In this document: positions 1 through 10,589 of the stretch, in pieces | How positions within the stretch are numbered: the stretch's first letter is position 1 | Layout of the letters: each line of letters begins with the position of its first letter | Assembly: GCA_014843695.1 (NCBI GenBank) | Contig: CM026401.1 | Span: 30,398,446-30,462,445, forward strand | Direction of reading: 5' to 3' | DNA length: 64,000 nt | Source: Archivesica marissinica | Taxonomy: Eukaryota > Mollusca > Bivalvia > Venerida > Vesicomyidae | The notes under the pieces: generated by a model | The model's input: the letters and a program-made list of their open reading frames with translations, nothing else | Told to the model about the DNA's origin: nothing | The model's database searches: none | Made by a program: the position numbers and the translations under genes

Positions 1-390
1 AGCACATGTTTATTAGGTCTACAAGCACATGTTTATTAGGTCTACAAGCACATGTGTATTAGGTCTACAAACACATGTTTATTAGGTCTACAAGCACATG
101 TTTATTATGTCTACAATCACATGTTTATTAGGTCTACAATCACGTGTTTATTAGGTCTACAATCACCTGTTTATTAGGTCTACACTCACATGTTTATTAG
201 GTCTACAATCACGTGTTTATTAGGTCTACACGCACATGTTTATTAGGTCTACAAGCACATGTTTATTAGGTCTACAAGCACATGTTTATTAGGTCTACAA
301 GCACATGTTTATTAGGTCTACAAGCACATGTTTATTAGGTCTACAAGCACGTGTTTATTAGGTCTACAATCACGTGTTTATTAGGTCTAT
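1..390. repeat. 23-bp tandem array, about 17 copies
   Basis: Head-to-tail copies of a 23-bp unit containing CATGTTTATTAGGTCTACA. Copies differ by single substitutions (for example CATG to CGTG in the first half). The array is cut by the window start, so its true length is unknown. It ends where GGTCTAC becomes GGTCTAT. Confidence 0.95.
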
Positions 391-604
391 ATTTATTTTT
401 GTTCGTGATTCTAATACGATTGTAGCAATTAGTTTCATTGTACCAAGAGAATATGGTGTGAAACGGTCACTTAGAAGCATTGTATATGCAATTTAAATTC
501 AACTCAGATGTACGCTCGTACGTATGTGCAAACTCAATGGCATTGTTGTGACATCACTCATCATCTGTTCATCACTGAATGCGAATTCCATATACGGTAT
601 ATAT
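391..604. other. Spacer between arrays, no gene seen
   Basis: AT-rich single-copy-looking DNA between the 23-bp and 46-bp arrays. No open frame of note, no SINE head and no inverted repeat was seen. Confidence 0.6.
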
Positions 605-2983
605 ATTGTCTGTAAGTAAGGCGTTGGAACGTTCAATATGTTTGTAGTAAATTGTCTGTAAGTAAGGCGTTAGAACTTTCAATGTGTTCGTAGTAAATTG
701 TCGGTAAGTAAGGCGTTGGAACGTTAAATGTGTTCCTAGTAAATTGTCGGTAAGTAAGGCGTTGGAACGTTCAATGTGTTCGTAGTAAATTGTCTGTAAG
801 TAAGGCGTTGGAACGTTTAATGTGTTCGTAGGAAATTGTCTGTAAATAAGGCGTTGAAACGTTCAATGTGTTCGTAGGAAATTGTCTGTAAATAAGGCGT
901 TGGAACGTTTAATGTGTTCATAGTAAATTGTCTGTAAATAAGGCATTGGAACGTTCAATGTGTTCGTAGTAAATTGTCTGTAAATAAGGCGTTGGAACGT
1001 TCAATGTGTTCGTAGTAAATTGTCTGTAAATAAGGCATTGGAACGTTCAATGTGTTCGTAGGAAATTGTCTGTAAATAAGGCGTTGGAACGTTCAAAGTG
1101 TTCGTAGGAAATTGTCTGTAAATAAGGCGTTGGAACGTTCAATTTGTTCGTAGTAAATTTTCGGTAAGTAAGGCGTTGGAACGTTCAATGTGTTCGTAGT
1201 AAATTGTCGGTAAGTAAGGCGTTGGAACGTTCAATATGTACGCAGTAAATTGTCGGTAAGTAAGGCGTTGGAACGTTCAATATGTTCGTAGTAAATTGTC
1301 GGTAAGTAAGGCGTTGGAACGTTCAATGTGTTCGTAGTAAATTGTCTGTAAGTAAGGCGTTGGAACGTTCAATGTGTTCGTAGTAGTAAATTGTCTGTAC
1401 ATAAGGCATTGGAACGTTCAATGTGTTCGTAGTAAATTGTCTGTAAATAAGGCGTTGGAACGTTCAATGTGTTCGTAGGAAATTGTCTGTAAATAAGGCG
1501 TTGGAACGTTCAAAGTGTTCGTAGGAAATTGTCTGTAAATAAGGCGTTGGAACGTTCAATGTGTTCCTAGTAAATTGTCGGTAAGTAAGGCGTTGGAACG
1601 TTCAATGTGTTCGTAGTAAATTGTCGGTAAGTAAGGCGTTGGAACGTTCAATGTGTTCGTAGTAAATTGTCTGTAAGTAAGGCGTTGGAACGTTCAATGT
1701 GTTCGTAGGAAATTGTCTGTAAATAAGGCGTTGGAACGTTCAATGTGTTCATAGTAAATTGTCTGTAAATAAGGCGTTGAAATGTTCAATGTGTTCCTAG
1801 TAAATTGTCTGTAAATAAGGCGTTGGAACGTTCAATATGTACGCAGTAAATTGTCGGTAAGTAAGGCGTTGGAACGTTCAATATGTTCATAGTAAATTGT
1901 CGGTAAGTAAGGCGTTGGAACGTTCAATGTGTTCGTAGTAAATTGTCTGTGAGTAAGGCGTTGGAACGTTCAATGTGTTCCTAGTAAATTGTCTGTAAGT
2001 AAGGCGTTGGAGCGTTCAATATGTTTGTAGTAAATTGTCTGTAAGTAATGCGTTAGAACTTTCAATGTGTTCGTAGTAAATTGTCGGTAAGTAAGGCGTT
2101 GGAACGTTCAATGTGTTCCTAGTAAATTGTCGGTAAGTAAGGCGTTGGAATGTTCAATGTGTTCGTAGTAAATTGTCTGTAAGTAAGGCGTTGGAACGTT
2201 CAATGTGTTCCTAGTAAATTGACTGTAAATAAGGCATTGGAACGTTCAATGTGTTCCTAGTAAATTGTCGGTAAGTAAGGCGTTGGAACGTTCAATGTGT
2301 TCGTAGAAAATTGTCGGTAAATAAGGCGCTGGAACGTTCAATGTGTACGTAGTAAATTGTCGGTAAATAAGGCGTTGGAACGTTCAATGTGTACGTAGTA
2401 AATTGTCGGTAAATAAGGCGTTGGAACGTTCAATGTGTTCGTAGAAAATTGTCGGTAAATAAGGCGCTGGAACGTTCAATGTGTACGTAGTAAATTGTCG
2501 GTAAATAAGGCGTTGGAACGTTCAATGTGTACGTAGTAAATTGTCGGTAAATAAGGCGTTGGAACGTTCAATATGTTCGTAGGAAATTGTCGGTAAGTAA
2601 GGCGTTGGAACGTTCAATGTGTTCGTAGTAAATTGTCGGTAAGTAAGGCGTTGGAACGTTCAATGAGTTCGTAGGAAATTGTCTGTAAATAAGGCGTTGG
2701 AACGTTCAATGTGTTCGTAGTAAATTGTCTGTAAATAAGGCGTTGGAACGTTCAATGTGTTCCTAGTAAATTGTCTGTAAATAAGGCGTTGGAACGTTCA
2801 ATTTGTTCCTAGTAAATTGTCTGTAAATAAGGCGTTGGAACGTTCAATGTGTTCCTAGTAAATTGTCTGTAAATAAGGCGTTGGAACGTTCAATGTGTTC
2901 CTAGTAAATGGTCTGTAAATAAGGCGTTGGAACGTTCAATGTGTTCCTAGTAAATTGTCTGTAGGTAAGGGTTGGAACGTTTA
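605..2983. repeat. 46-bp tandem array, about 52 copies
   Basis: The 46-bp unit contains GTAAGTAAGGCGTTGGAACG followed by TTCAATGTGTTCGTAG. Starts of ATTGTC at 605 and 651 fix the period. Units fall into types by TCTGTAAG, TCGGTAAG and TCTGTAAATAAG and by GTTCGTAG, GTTCCTAG and GTACGTAG. Runs of types recur, which reveals higher-order repeats (see findings). One 3-bp insertion (GTAGTAGTAA near 1381) shifts register. About half the units carry GTAAGT, a strong splice-donor-like hexamer on the + strand. No evidence of coding. Confidence 0.96.
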
Positions 2984-3117
2984 AGGAGTGATACATGCTA
3001 TTACAATACACTTGCTATTATGATGTCGTCGGAAAATACATGTTGTAAAGTCCAATATTCCAGATTGTAATTCCTCATTATATAATGGATCTAAACAGTT
3101 GTGTTGTTGATTTGCTT

Positions 3118-3172
3118 GTTGTTGTTGGTGGTGGTGGTGGTGGTGGTGTTGGTGGTGGTGGTGGTGGTGGTT
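3118..3172. repeat. GTT/GGT trinucleotide microsatellite
   Basis: A short GTT run followed by two GGT runs split by one GTT. On the minus strand it gives a 64-codon open frame (3175 to 2981) beginning with histidine and glutamine runs. The rest of that frame has no recognisable domain, so I treat the frame as a by-product of the microsatellite. An exon cannot be excluded. Confidence 0.9.
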
Positions 3173-3252
3173 CATAAAAACATACCACTCAGTTGGTTGG
3201 GTGGCCTTCGATAATGAAGTGAAACCAAAACAAACGAGTCAAATGATGCAGT

Positions 3253-3303
3253 GTACACTTGTTTAATGTGCACGTGTTTAATGTACACCTGTTTAATGTA
3301 CAT
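3253..3303. repeat. Short 15-bp repeat, 3 copies plus TA run
   Basis: Three units of the form GTACACYTGTTTAAT, one with GTGCACG, followed by GTACATG and a short TATATA run. The flanks 2984-3117 and 3173-3252 hold nothing else that I recognise. Confidence 0.75.
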
Positions 3304-3321
3304 GTATATATATATGCATGA

Positions 3322-3462
3322 TTTACCGTATTTACAGGTTTTTCTGAACGTATTTTCCCTCCCTGTATAATGTTGTTGCGGCTAATTATGTATGTTTACT
3401 GTATTTACAGGTTTTGTCCGAGCGTGTTTTTCTACCTGTGTAGCGTAGTTCCGGCTATATGG
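3322..3462. repeat. Diverged 73-bp direct duplication
   Basis: Two diverged copies start at 3322 and 3395, each with TTTACYGTATTTACAGGTTT at the left end and a GCGGCTA or CCGGCTA motif at the right end. TATTTACAG resembles a 3' splice site, but no open exon follows either copy. 3463-3536 holds nothing recognised. Confidence 0.7.
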
Positions 3463-3536
3463 TATCTGGAGTTGTACGAAATCGAACAAAGAATCCAACA
3501 TAGGTCAGTAGACAACGTATGACCATGTATGCACAA

Positions 3537-4056
3537 GCCAGTATACCTTCAAACACGACACGATATGATACCAACTAGTATACATTCAAACACGGCACGA
3601 TATAATACCAACTAGTATACATTCAAACACAGCACGATATAATACCAACTAGTATACATTCAAACACAGCACGATATAATACCAACTAGTATACATTCAA
3701 ACACAGCACGATATAATACCAACTAGTATACATTCAAACACGGCACGATATAATACCAACTAGTATACATTCAAACACAGCACGATATAATACCAACTAG
3801 TATACATTCAAACACGGCACGATATAATACCAACTAGTATACATTCAAACACGGCACGATATGATACCAACTAGTATACATTCAAACACGGCACGATATA
3901 ATACCAACTAGTATACATTCAAACACGGCACGATATAATACCAACCAGTATACATTCAAACACGGCACGATATGATACCAACTAGTATACATTCAAACAC
4001 GGCACGATATAATACCAACTAGTATACATTCAAACACGGCACGATATAATACAAAC
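3537..4056. repeat. 37-bp tandem array, about 14 copies
   Basis: The unit contains CCAACTAGTATACATTCAAA followed by CACGGCACGATATAAT. The starts at 3570 and 3607 give the period. Variants are CGGCACG or CAGCACG and ATATAAT or ATATGAT. The unit length equals that of the main satellite at 29.7-45.05 kb, but the sequences do not align well enough to call them related. Confidence 0.95.
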
Positions 4057-4060
4057 CACA

Positions 4061-5710
4061 ATGTTGTCGGGGATGTATGTTGTCGGGGATGTATGTTGTC
4101 GGGGATGTATGTTGTCGGGATGTATATTGTCGGGGATATATGTTGTCGGGTATGTATATTGCCGGGGATGTATGTTGTCGGGGATGTATGTTGTCGGGGA
4201 TGTATGTTGTCGGGGTTGTATGTTGTCGGGGATGTATGTTGTCGGGGTTGTATGTTGTCGGGGATGTATGTTGTCGGGGTTGTATGTTGTCGGGGATGTA
4301 TGTTGTCGGGGATGTATGTTGTCGGGGATGTATGTTGTCGGGGAGGTATGTTGTCGTGGATGTATTTTGTCGGCGATGTATGTTGTCGGGGAGGTATGTT
4401 GTCGGGGAGGTATGTTGTCGTGGATGTATGTTGTCGGCGATGTATGTTGTCGGGGATGTATGTTGTCGGGGAGGTATGTTGTCGTGGATGTATGTTGTCG
4501 GGGATGTATGTTGTCGGGGATGTATATTATCGGGGATGTATGTTTTCGGGGATGTATGTTGTCGGGAATATATGTTGTCGGGATGTATATTGTCGGGGAT
4601 ATATGTTGTCGGGGATGTATGTTGTCGGGAATATATGTTCGGGATGTATATTGTCGGGGATGTATGTTGTCGGGATGTATATTGTCGGGGATATATGTTG
4701 TCGGGATGTATATTGTCGGGGATATATGTTGTCGGGATGTATATTGTCGGGGATATATGTTGTCGGGGATATTGTCGGGGATATATGTTGTCGGGATGTA
4801 TATTGTCGGATATATGTTGTCGGGATGTATTGTCGGGGATTATGTTGTCGGGATGTTTGTGATATATTGTCGGGGTATATGTCGGGGTTGTTGTCGGGAT
4901 GTATATTGTCGGTATATGTTGTCGGGATATGTATGTTGTCGGGGATGTATGTTGTCGGGATGTATATTGTCGGGGATGTATGTTGTCGGGATGTATGTTG
5001 TCGGGGATGTATGTTGTCGGGGATGTATGTTGTCGGGGATGTATGTTGTCGTGGATGTATGTTGTCGGCGATGTATGTTGTCGTAGATGTATGTTGTCGT
5101 GGATGTATGTTGTCGTGGAGGTATGTTGTCGGGGATGTATGTTGTCGGGAATATATGTTGTCGGGGTTGTATGTTGTCTGGGATGTATGTTGTCGGGAAT
5201 ATATGTTGTCGTGGTTGTATGTTGTCGGGAATATATGTTGTCGGGGTTGTATGTTGTCGGGGATGTATGTTGTCGTGGATGTATGTTGTCGGGGATGTAT
5301 GTTGTCGTGGATGTATGTTGTCGGGGATGTATGTTGTCGGGGATGTATGTTGTCGGGTATGTATATGTCGGGGATGTATGTTGTGATGTATGTTGTCGGG
5401 ATGTATGTTGTCGGGAATATATGTTGTCGGGGTTGTATGTTGTCGGGGATGTATGTTGTCGGGGATGTATGTTGTCGTGGATGTATGTTGTCGGGAATAT
5501 ATGTTGTCGGGGTTGTATGTTGTCGGGGATGTATGTTGTCGTGGATGTATGTTGTCGGGATGTATATTGTCGGGGATGTATGTTGTCGGGGATGTATGTT
5601 GTCTGGGATGTATGTTGTCGTGGATGTATGTTGTCGGGGATGCATATTGTCGGGGATGTATGTTGTCGGGGATGTATGTTGTCGGGGATGTATGTTGTCG
5701 GGGATATATG
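4061..5710. repeat. 16-bp tandem array, about 100 copies
   Basis: The consensus unit is GATGTATGTTGTCGGG. The middle (about 4560-4930) is the most degraded, with missing bases and TATATTGTCGGG variants; both flanks are more regular. Because 16 leaves remainder 1 when divided by 3, every reading frame cycles through the same 16-residue motif, so all three + frames and the minus frames stay open for hundreds of codons. This explains the long frames without any protein. Cys-rich and Asn/Pro-rich translations here should not be annotated. Confidence 0.96.
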
Positions 5711-5734
5711 TTTTAATCTTAAACTTTATTTATT

Positions 5735-5812
5735 TTACAATGATTGCGAAGCAAGTTTTGCATTGGTGAGAAGCGAGCGCTCTAACCACTGCGCTAATCG
5801 GAAAGGATATAT
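5735..5812 (-). mobile_element. SINE family D fragment (tRNA-like head)
   Basis: Contains GATTGCGAAGCAAGTT and GAGAAGCGAGCGCTCTAACC followed by ACTGCGCTAATCG, which match the longer elements at 9595-9790 and 22605-22818. Only the two ends are kept; the middle is deleted. The orientation is that of the tRNA-like part read from the minus strand. Confidence 0.6.
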
Positions 5813-5967
5813 GTGGTAATTCGTTTGAATTGATTGCAGGTCAGAGCAGTACAACAGTACAAATGTTACAATATTACACGATGTCGGAAACAATACAAAA
5901 CAAACCCTCAAATTAAATCTGGACGATCTTGGGGTACGTATATACCTTGTAGTACGTGGTAGTTTTG

Positions 5968-6100
5968 TGTAAATGGTCGAGTGGTTAACTGCAAATAACT
6001 TGCCCCTCACCGATGTATGCTGGAATCGAACTGGGTTGACGGATTAGTTCATGTGAGAAAGCTATCCAGCTGGCTTGTGATAGGGTCGGTGGTTCTATAG
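5968..6100 (+). mobile_element. SINE family G, 5' part
   Basis: Begins with a box A-like TGGTCGAGTGGTTAA and has a box B-like GGAATCGAACT. It then shares CATGTGAGAAAGCTAT and GGTCGGTGGTTCTAT with the longer element at 46615-46890. The 3' part of the family is absent. 5813-5967 and 6101-6463 hold AT-rich DNA with no gene that I recognise. Confidence 0.6.
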
Positions 6101-6463
6101 TGTAATGCAGTGTAATGTTGTGGTGTGTTGTGTATGCATTACAGTGACATGTGATACAAACTACCAAAGAGTCATTAAAGAGTCGAATGTCATCAAAGAG
6201 TCTTTAAATGAACTGGGTGACTTCATGATAAGTTTTATAATGTGTCTGAATAGAAGGAAATCTTGTAAAACAAATCTAAATAGATGTAGTTTAAAGCAGC
6301 ATTACATCATATGAAATAAAAGATATTTGAAAAAATTCAATTTTTACGTATGGGTAGCAATGCTGCTACACATTCTAACATTATACTTCATTTGGTAAAC
6401 AGTGTTTTTTTGCGATAAAACAAACTCGAAACCGAAAGTAGGAATATCCGAGTCGATCGGTCA

Positions 6464-6523
6464 CGCACTTGTTTACAACCGGAACGCATCGTCCGCACTT
6501 GTTTACATTCGGAATGCATCGTC
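6464..6523. repeat. 30-bp direct duplication
   Basis: Two adjacent 30-bp copies beginning CGCACTTGTTTACA and ending GCATCGTC differ at a few bases. They lie within the minus-strand open frame that starts at 6627. Confidence 0.8.
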
Positions 6524-6572
6524 CCCATTTGTCCCCCATTGTCTTTTTTAATTAAATTACGTTGATTCATAC

Positions 6573-6627
6573 CTCTGTTAGCTACGTCTTTTAGGGACAT
6601 ATCTACACCCCCGCGAGGGTTCGACAT
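6573..6627 (-). other. Speculative first coding exon
   Basis: On the minus strand an ATG at 6627 opens a short frame reading MSNPRGGVDMSLKDVANR. It is followed by a donor-like G|GTATGA (GT at 6572-6571). A CpG-containing stretch with an NRF1-like palindrome lies 60-75 bp upstream. I do not recognise the peptide and cannot find a following exon towards the window start, which is array DNA. Without a donor the frame runs on to 6388 through the 30-bp duplication. It could easily be chance. Confidence 0.15.
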
Positions 6628-6687
6628 TAGAGGAAGATAGATAGATGTTCAAAATAGATACGTTGTTTTCTACATCCTCTGTTGTTT

Positions 6688-6701
6688 CACGCATGCGCGC
6701 T
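6688..6701. promoter_or_regulatory. NRF1-like palindromic motif
   Basis: CACGCATGCGCGC matches the NRF1 consensus core GCGCATGCGC on the minus strand with one mismatch. It lies in a locally CpG-containing stretch (6688-6760) within AT-rich DNA. A motif match alone does not prove a promoter. The rest of 6628-7055 shows no gene. Confidence 0.25.
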
Positions 6702-7059
6702 GTGTGTGTTGTAATTTCGTGTGTTGATAAACAAATTCGCGTATACGACGTTTAAATTTATTGGAATTTTATCGTTTCTGAGCGACTATTTCGATTTTTG
6801 TAAACTCACACACATTAGTATTTATATTTTACCCAACACATCCTTTATTACGATGTAATGCTGCTATATGTCTATATTTATTTCGGTCGTATCTATGTAG
6901 ACTATAACACAGTGACAGTGGTATATAATGCTTGTCGATAGAATGTCAATATCCGGAAATTGGCAATATATGTTACATTGTCCAAGGAGTTATGGTCTAG
7001 CTGCCACTTAGGGTAATGGAAAACCAGAGCACAATTGGTGTTCCAACATGTTCTTACTG

Positions 7060-7325
7060 CGTGTGTGTTTTACGTTTATTTATGGCCGGTTGCCCATATG
7101 AGCGACGCCTCCTGAAGAGATTAGTCATGTTATAGAGTTTGGAGAATAGTGCCATGACAGAGACAGAGACCCATTCCAGAGTCTCCTATTGTTCTTTTGC
7201 ATGCACTGTGTAAAACACAGACAAGAGACCTCGGTTTAATGTCCAGTCTAAATGACTGTTAATATTATTAGTGTCAGACGGGCGATCGAACCTGTGATCT
7301 CTAGATTCTACTGACCTGTCTATTT
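7060..7325 (-). mobile_element. SINE family A, decayed
   Basis: Starts with the family's 3' tail (TTTTACGTTTATTTATGG, CCCATATGAGCGACGCCTCC), continues through GACCCATTCCAGAGTCTCC, and ends in a tRNA-like head with GTCAGACGGGCGATCGAACC. The head is shortened and the tail stem-loop has lost one arm, so this is an old copy. Confidence 0.8.
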
Positions 7326-7337
7326 GCTTACTATTTT

Positions 7338-7612
7338 TTGTTGTGTTTTTTTTTACAAGTTTATTTAATTTTGTCGTCGCTACATGTTGCCCATATGAGC
7401 GACGGGTAGTTTTACCTAACACCACCTTTCCTGTACAGGTACCAGCGGTTAACCAGTAGTTTGGTGCACCAACCTTTGTAAGAAACTGTCACCTTTTCAT
7501 ACAAAGAGATACGGTCTGATCTGGCTCGAACTGGTGCCAATCAGTGATGATAGGTCACAGTGGTATACTGTCAGTCAGCGACCTTAACCACTCGACCAAG
7601 GGGACGGACTAG
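7338..7612 (-). mobile_element. SINE family B
   Basis: The 3' tail has GTCGTCGCTACATGTTGCCC and ATATGAGCGACGGGTAG, followed by CCAGCGGTTAACCAGTAG. The tRNA-like head includes AGCGACCTTAACCACTCGAC, which on the minus strand reads as a tRNA with a long variable arm (Leu/Ser type). It lies directly beside the family A copy. Confidence 0.8.
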
Positions 7613-7650
7613 AGCCAGTTTCCTGACTTGTCATGATTTAATCATGGTAG

Positions 7651-7687
7651 GCCCGGAAGTCAGACTGCGCATGTGCAACCGGAAGGG
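7651..7687. promoter_or_regulatory. Cluster of two ETS-like and one NRF1-like motif
   Basis: Within 37 bp there are CCCGGAAGT, TGCGCATGTGC and ACCGGAAG. The first and last match the ETS/GABP core CCGGAAG; the middle one resembles half of an NRF1 site. Such groups are common in TATA-less animal promoters. No first exon can be assigned on either side, so the role is open. Confidence 0.25.
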
Positions 7688-7689
7688 CT

Positions 7690-8705
7690 AAATATCGTCC
7701 ATGTCTGTCTTGCCAAATAGTGCAGCGTTCATTACCTAATTGCGCACAAATTAAGCTTCGTCGACGTGAAAACAAACGTCTGAAGCTACAAATCTACAAC
7801 GCCGATTCGCCCAAAGTATAGTCAGTTAGTCACATAACCTTTGAAATGTTTTATGTATATATTGCTATGCTTAAAATGTCAGACTTCGACCATGCTTTCC
7901 TGTTTTCGTAAAGGCATTACGGGATTGTGTATTAAACATTTCTTCATCGTGTGTATGCATATGCCACCATTTTGTACTAAATACATACTTGATTGACCCG
8001 CTAAACTACGTGTACTACAAGAGTATCTAAATAATTGCCCATTCTTAAGTGGATTCCATGGCAACAGTCAGACTTTCTCGTTCCAACCACGTACGGGTTT
8101 GTTTACAAACATGAGACATACGAATCGTAATCGATTGCTCTGTAAACACCATTAACATGATGTTTCATGATCTAGGAAGTAGTTTATAATGTCGTCTCGT
8201 ATAGAACTGTATCGAGGAGATGTTCTATATCTCAGATATATCCATGTTCTAGATGCTATTTGTCATACAATTGCATGCTGTCCCTTGTCATTGCTATCCA
8301 ATCCAATATATTTGTTTATATTCGCCACCACCGAGGTATTTGGGGCGAGTGAATCTTCTAAGAAAGTATGTCCAAACCTATGTTGCTTAGTTGACATCAG
8401 GATGAGGCATCTTCTCTCTTCGCAGGGTGACAAGTCCTGTCGTACTTCTTTCGAATAATTATAACCGTTTCCAGTTTGAATCAAACATGAATTCATTTCA
8501 GTTCTAGTCGTTTTCAACGTCAAGTTAGTAATATTGCCATATATACCTAGTACCAACATCTAGTACACAGTGCAAAGAATTACGTTAGGATTTTAGCTTT
8601 CAGTTCAATCCACATATACTTATATAAATGTATGTTTCTGTATATTTCTCAATGTTTATTACATGTATCCTGATAAATAAATATGTTTAAATAAAGAGAT
8701 CTATT
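7690..8705. other. Region without a recognised gene
   Basis: Two overlapping open frames (8189-8458 on + and 8559-8263 on -) have no recognisable domains or splice context. AATAAA occurs twice near 8675-8695 on the + strand. I found no upstream TMEM26 exon here. Confidence 0.5.
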
Positions 8706-9594
<889 letters not shown>

Positions 9595-9595
<1 letters not shown>

Positions 9596-9790
9596 GATTG
9601 CGAAGAATTATCGATGGCGTGGGTGAAAGCGTATACTTATGTAGACATTCGTGTGGGGGGGACCTGAGTTCCCACTCTGTTCACAACCGTACCACCATAC
9701 ATGCCTCCCTATCTGAGGATCGAACTCCAGCTACATGTATGAGAAGCGAGTGTGCTAAGTTACTGCTAACCACTGCGCTAATCGTACAGC
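9595..9790 (-). mobile_element. SINE family D, diverged
   Basis: Shares GATTGCGAAGAA, GGGTGAAAGCGTATA, CATTCGTGTGGG, GAGGATCGAACTCC and GAGAAGCGAGTGTGCTAAG with the copy at 22605-22818. The head lies at the right, so it is a minus-strand element. Confidence 0.65.
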
Positions 9791-9944
9791 AAGAGCTACT
9801 TGTTTTCCTAAAATATGATATGCCCATCCGCTAAGCCTTCAACTTCATTATTATTTTCAAGTACATATTAAAGTAAACCGACAATCATAGTTTAGATTGA
9901 TCTCATTTGCAAGTCAAAAATCTTCTTTGCTTTTCCAATTAAAA

Positions 9945-10336
9945 ATGGCATACGTCACACAGACGGGCTTCACACAGAAACTAGCCAAATCGTGAATTTG
10001 ACCTCACGTGGATGTCAGTGTATCATTTTCGGGTCACACTTGTGGAATTCCCTCCCTTATCACATCAAAACAGCACATTATGTTCCACACTTCAAAGCAT
10101 TATATAGCAGGCTGTGCAAAGAACAGACCAATAACCTAATAAACTGATAATTTACAATTATACATAAATATAAGTATTAGTTCTTGCAGCTTATATCTTA
10201 TTTCCTATGAAAGTTTGACTGTTTACTGTTTACATGTTTCATTATGCTATGTCATGAAGGCCTCGTGGTAGATTGACTTAATTGTTCAACTGAGTTATAT
10301 CGTTAATAAAGTCTTTATTATTATTATTATTATTAT
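9945..10336 (+). mobile_element. LINE 3' end (CR1/L2-like), truncated
   Basis: A frame ending at the TGA at 10145-10147 contains FGSHLWNSLPYHIK, followed by HFKALYSRLCKEQ. This is the typical C-terminal signature of non-LTR reverse transcriptase ORFs (x-LWNSLP-x-I, then FK-x-L). It is followed by about 165 bp of 3' UTR ending AATAAAGTCTTTATTATTAT, a simple TTA tail. Everything upstream of the last 60 or so codons is missing, as expected from 5' truncation. The clade is inferred from the tail style only. Confidence 0.75.
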
Positions 10337-10589
10337 CCAGTGGTACGTTATACAACTTCTTGTACATGGTTCAGTAATTAGTTCTTGCATTTCGTTTTGT
10401 CAAGAGTTGTTTTTTGTTGAATTTTAAAGCTGCCTCGAAGACCGTTAAGTGAAAATATTGAATTTAACGTAAACGTGTAACGTTTCTGACTACACGTGTG
10501 GTACTTAATTTATATATATATATGTCAGTTTCAGTTTCAGTTTATTTTCATATTCTCAGGAAGCAGATTTGCAACAATATGAGGTATTC

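Noticed and set aside
1..390. Telomeric or subtelomeric repeat
   Set aside because: The 23-bp unit has no TTAGGG-type or other telomere motif, and no such motif was seen elsewhere in the window.
2981..3175. Minus-strand frame starting with a poly-His/poly-Gln stretch
   Set aside because: The stretch is a trinucleotide microsatellite; the rest has no recognisable features.
3537..4056. Common origin of this 37-bp array and the 37-bp main satellite
   Set aside because: Only the unit length and short words such as GGCACGATATA or AGCACGG are alike; the units do not align over most of their length.
4061..5819. Long + and - frames with MYVVGDVCC or PDNIHPRQH periods
   Set aside because: By-products of the 16-bp array; three + frames are open at once with the same repeating motif.
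8189..8559. Upstream TMEM26 exon
   Set aside because: Neither overlapping frame shows the N-terminal TMEM26 pattern and no fitting donor or acceptor pair was found.
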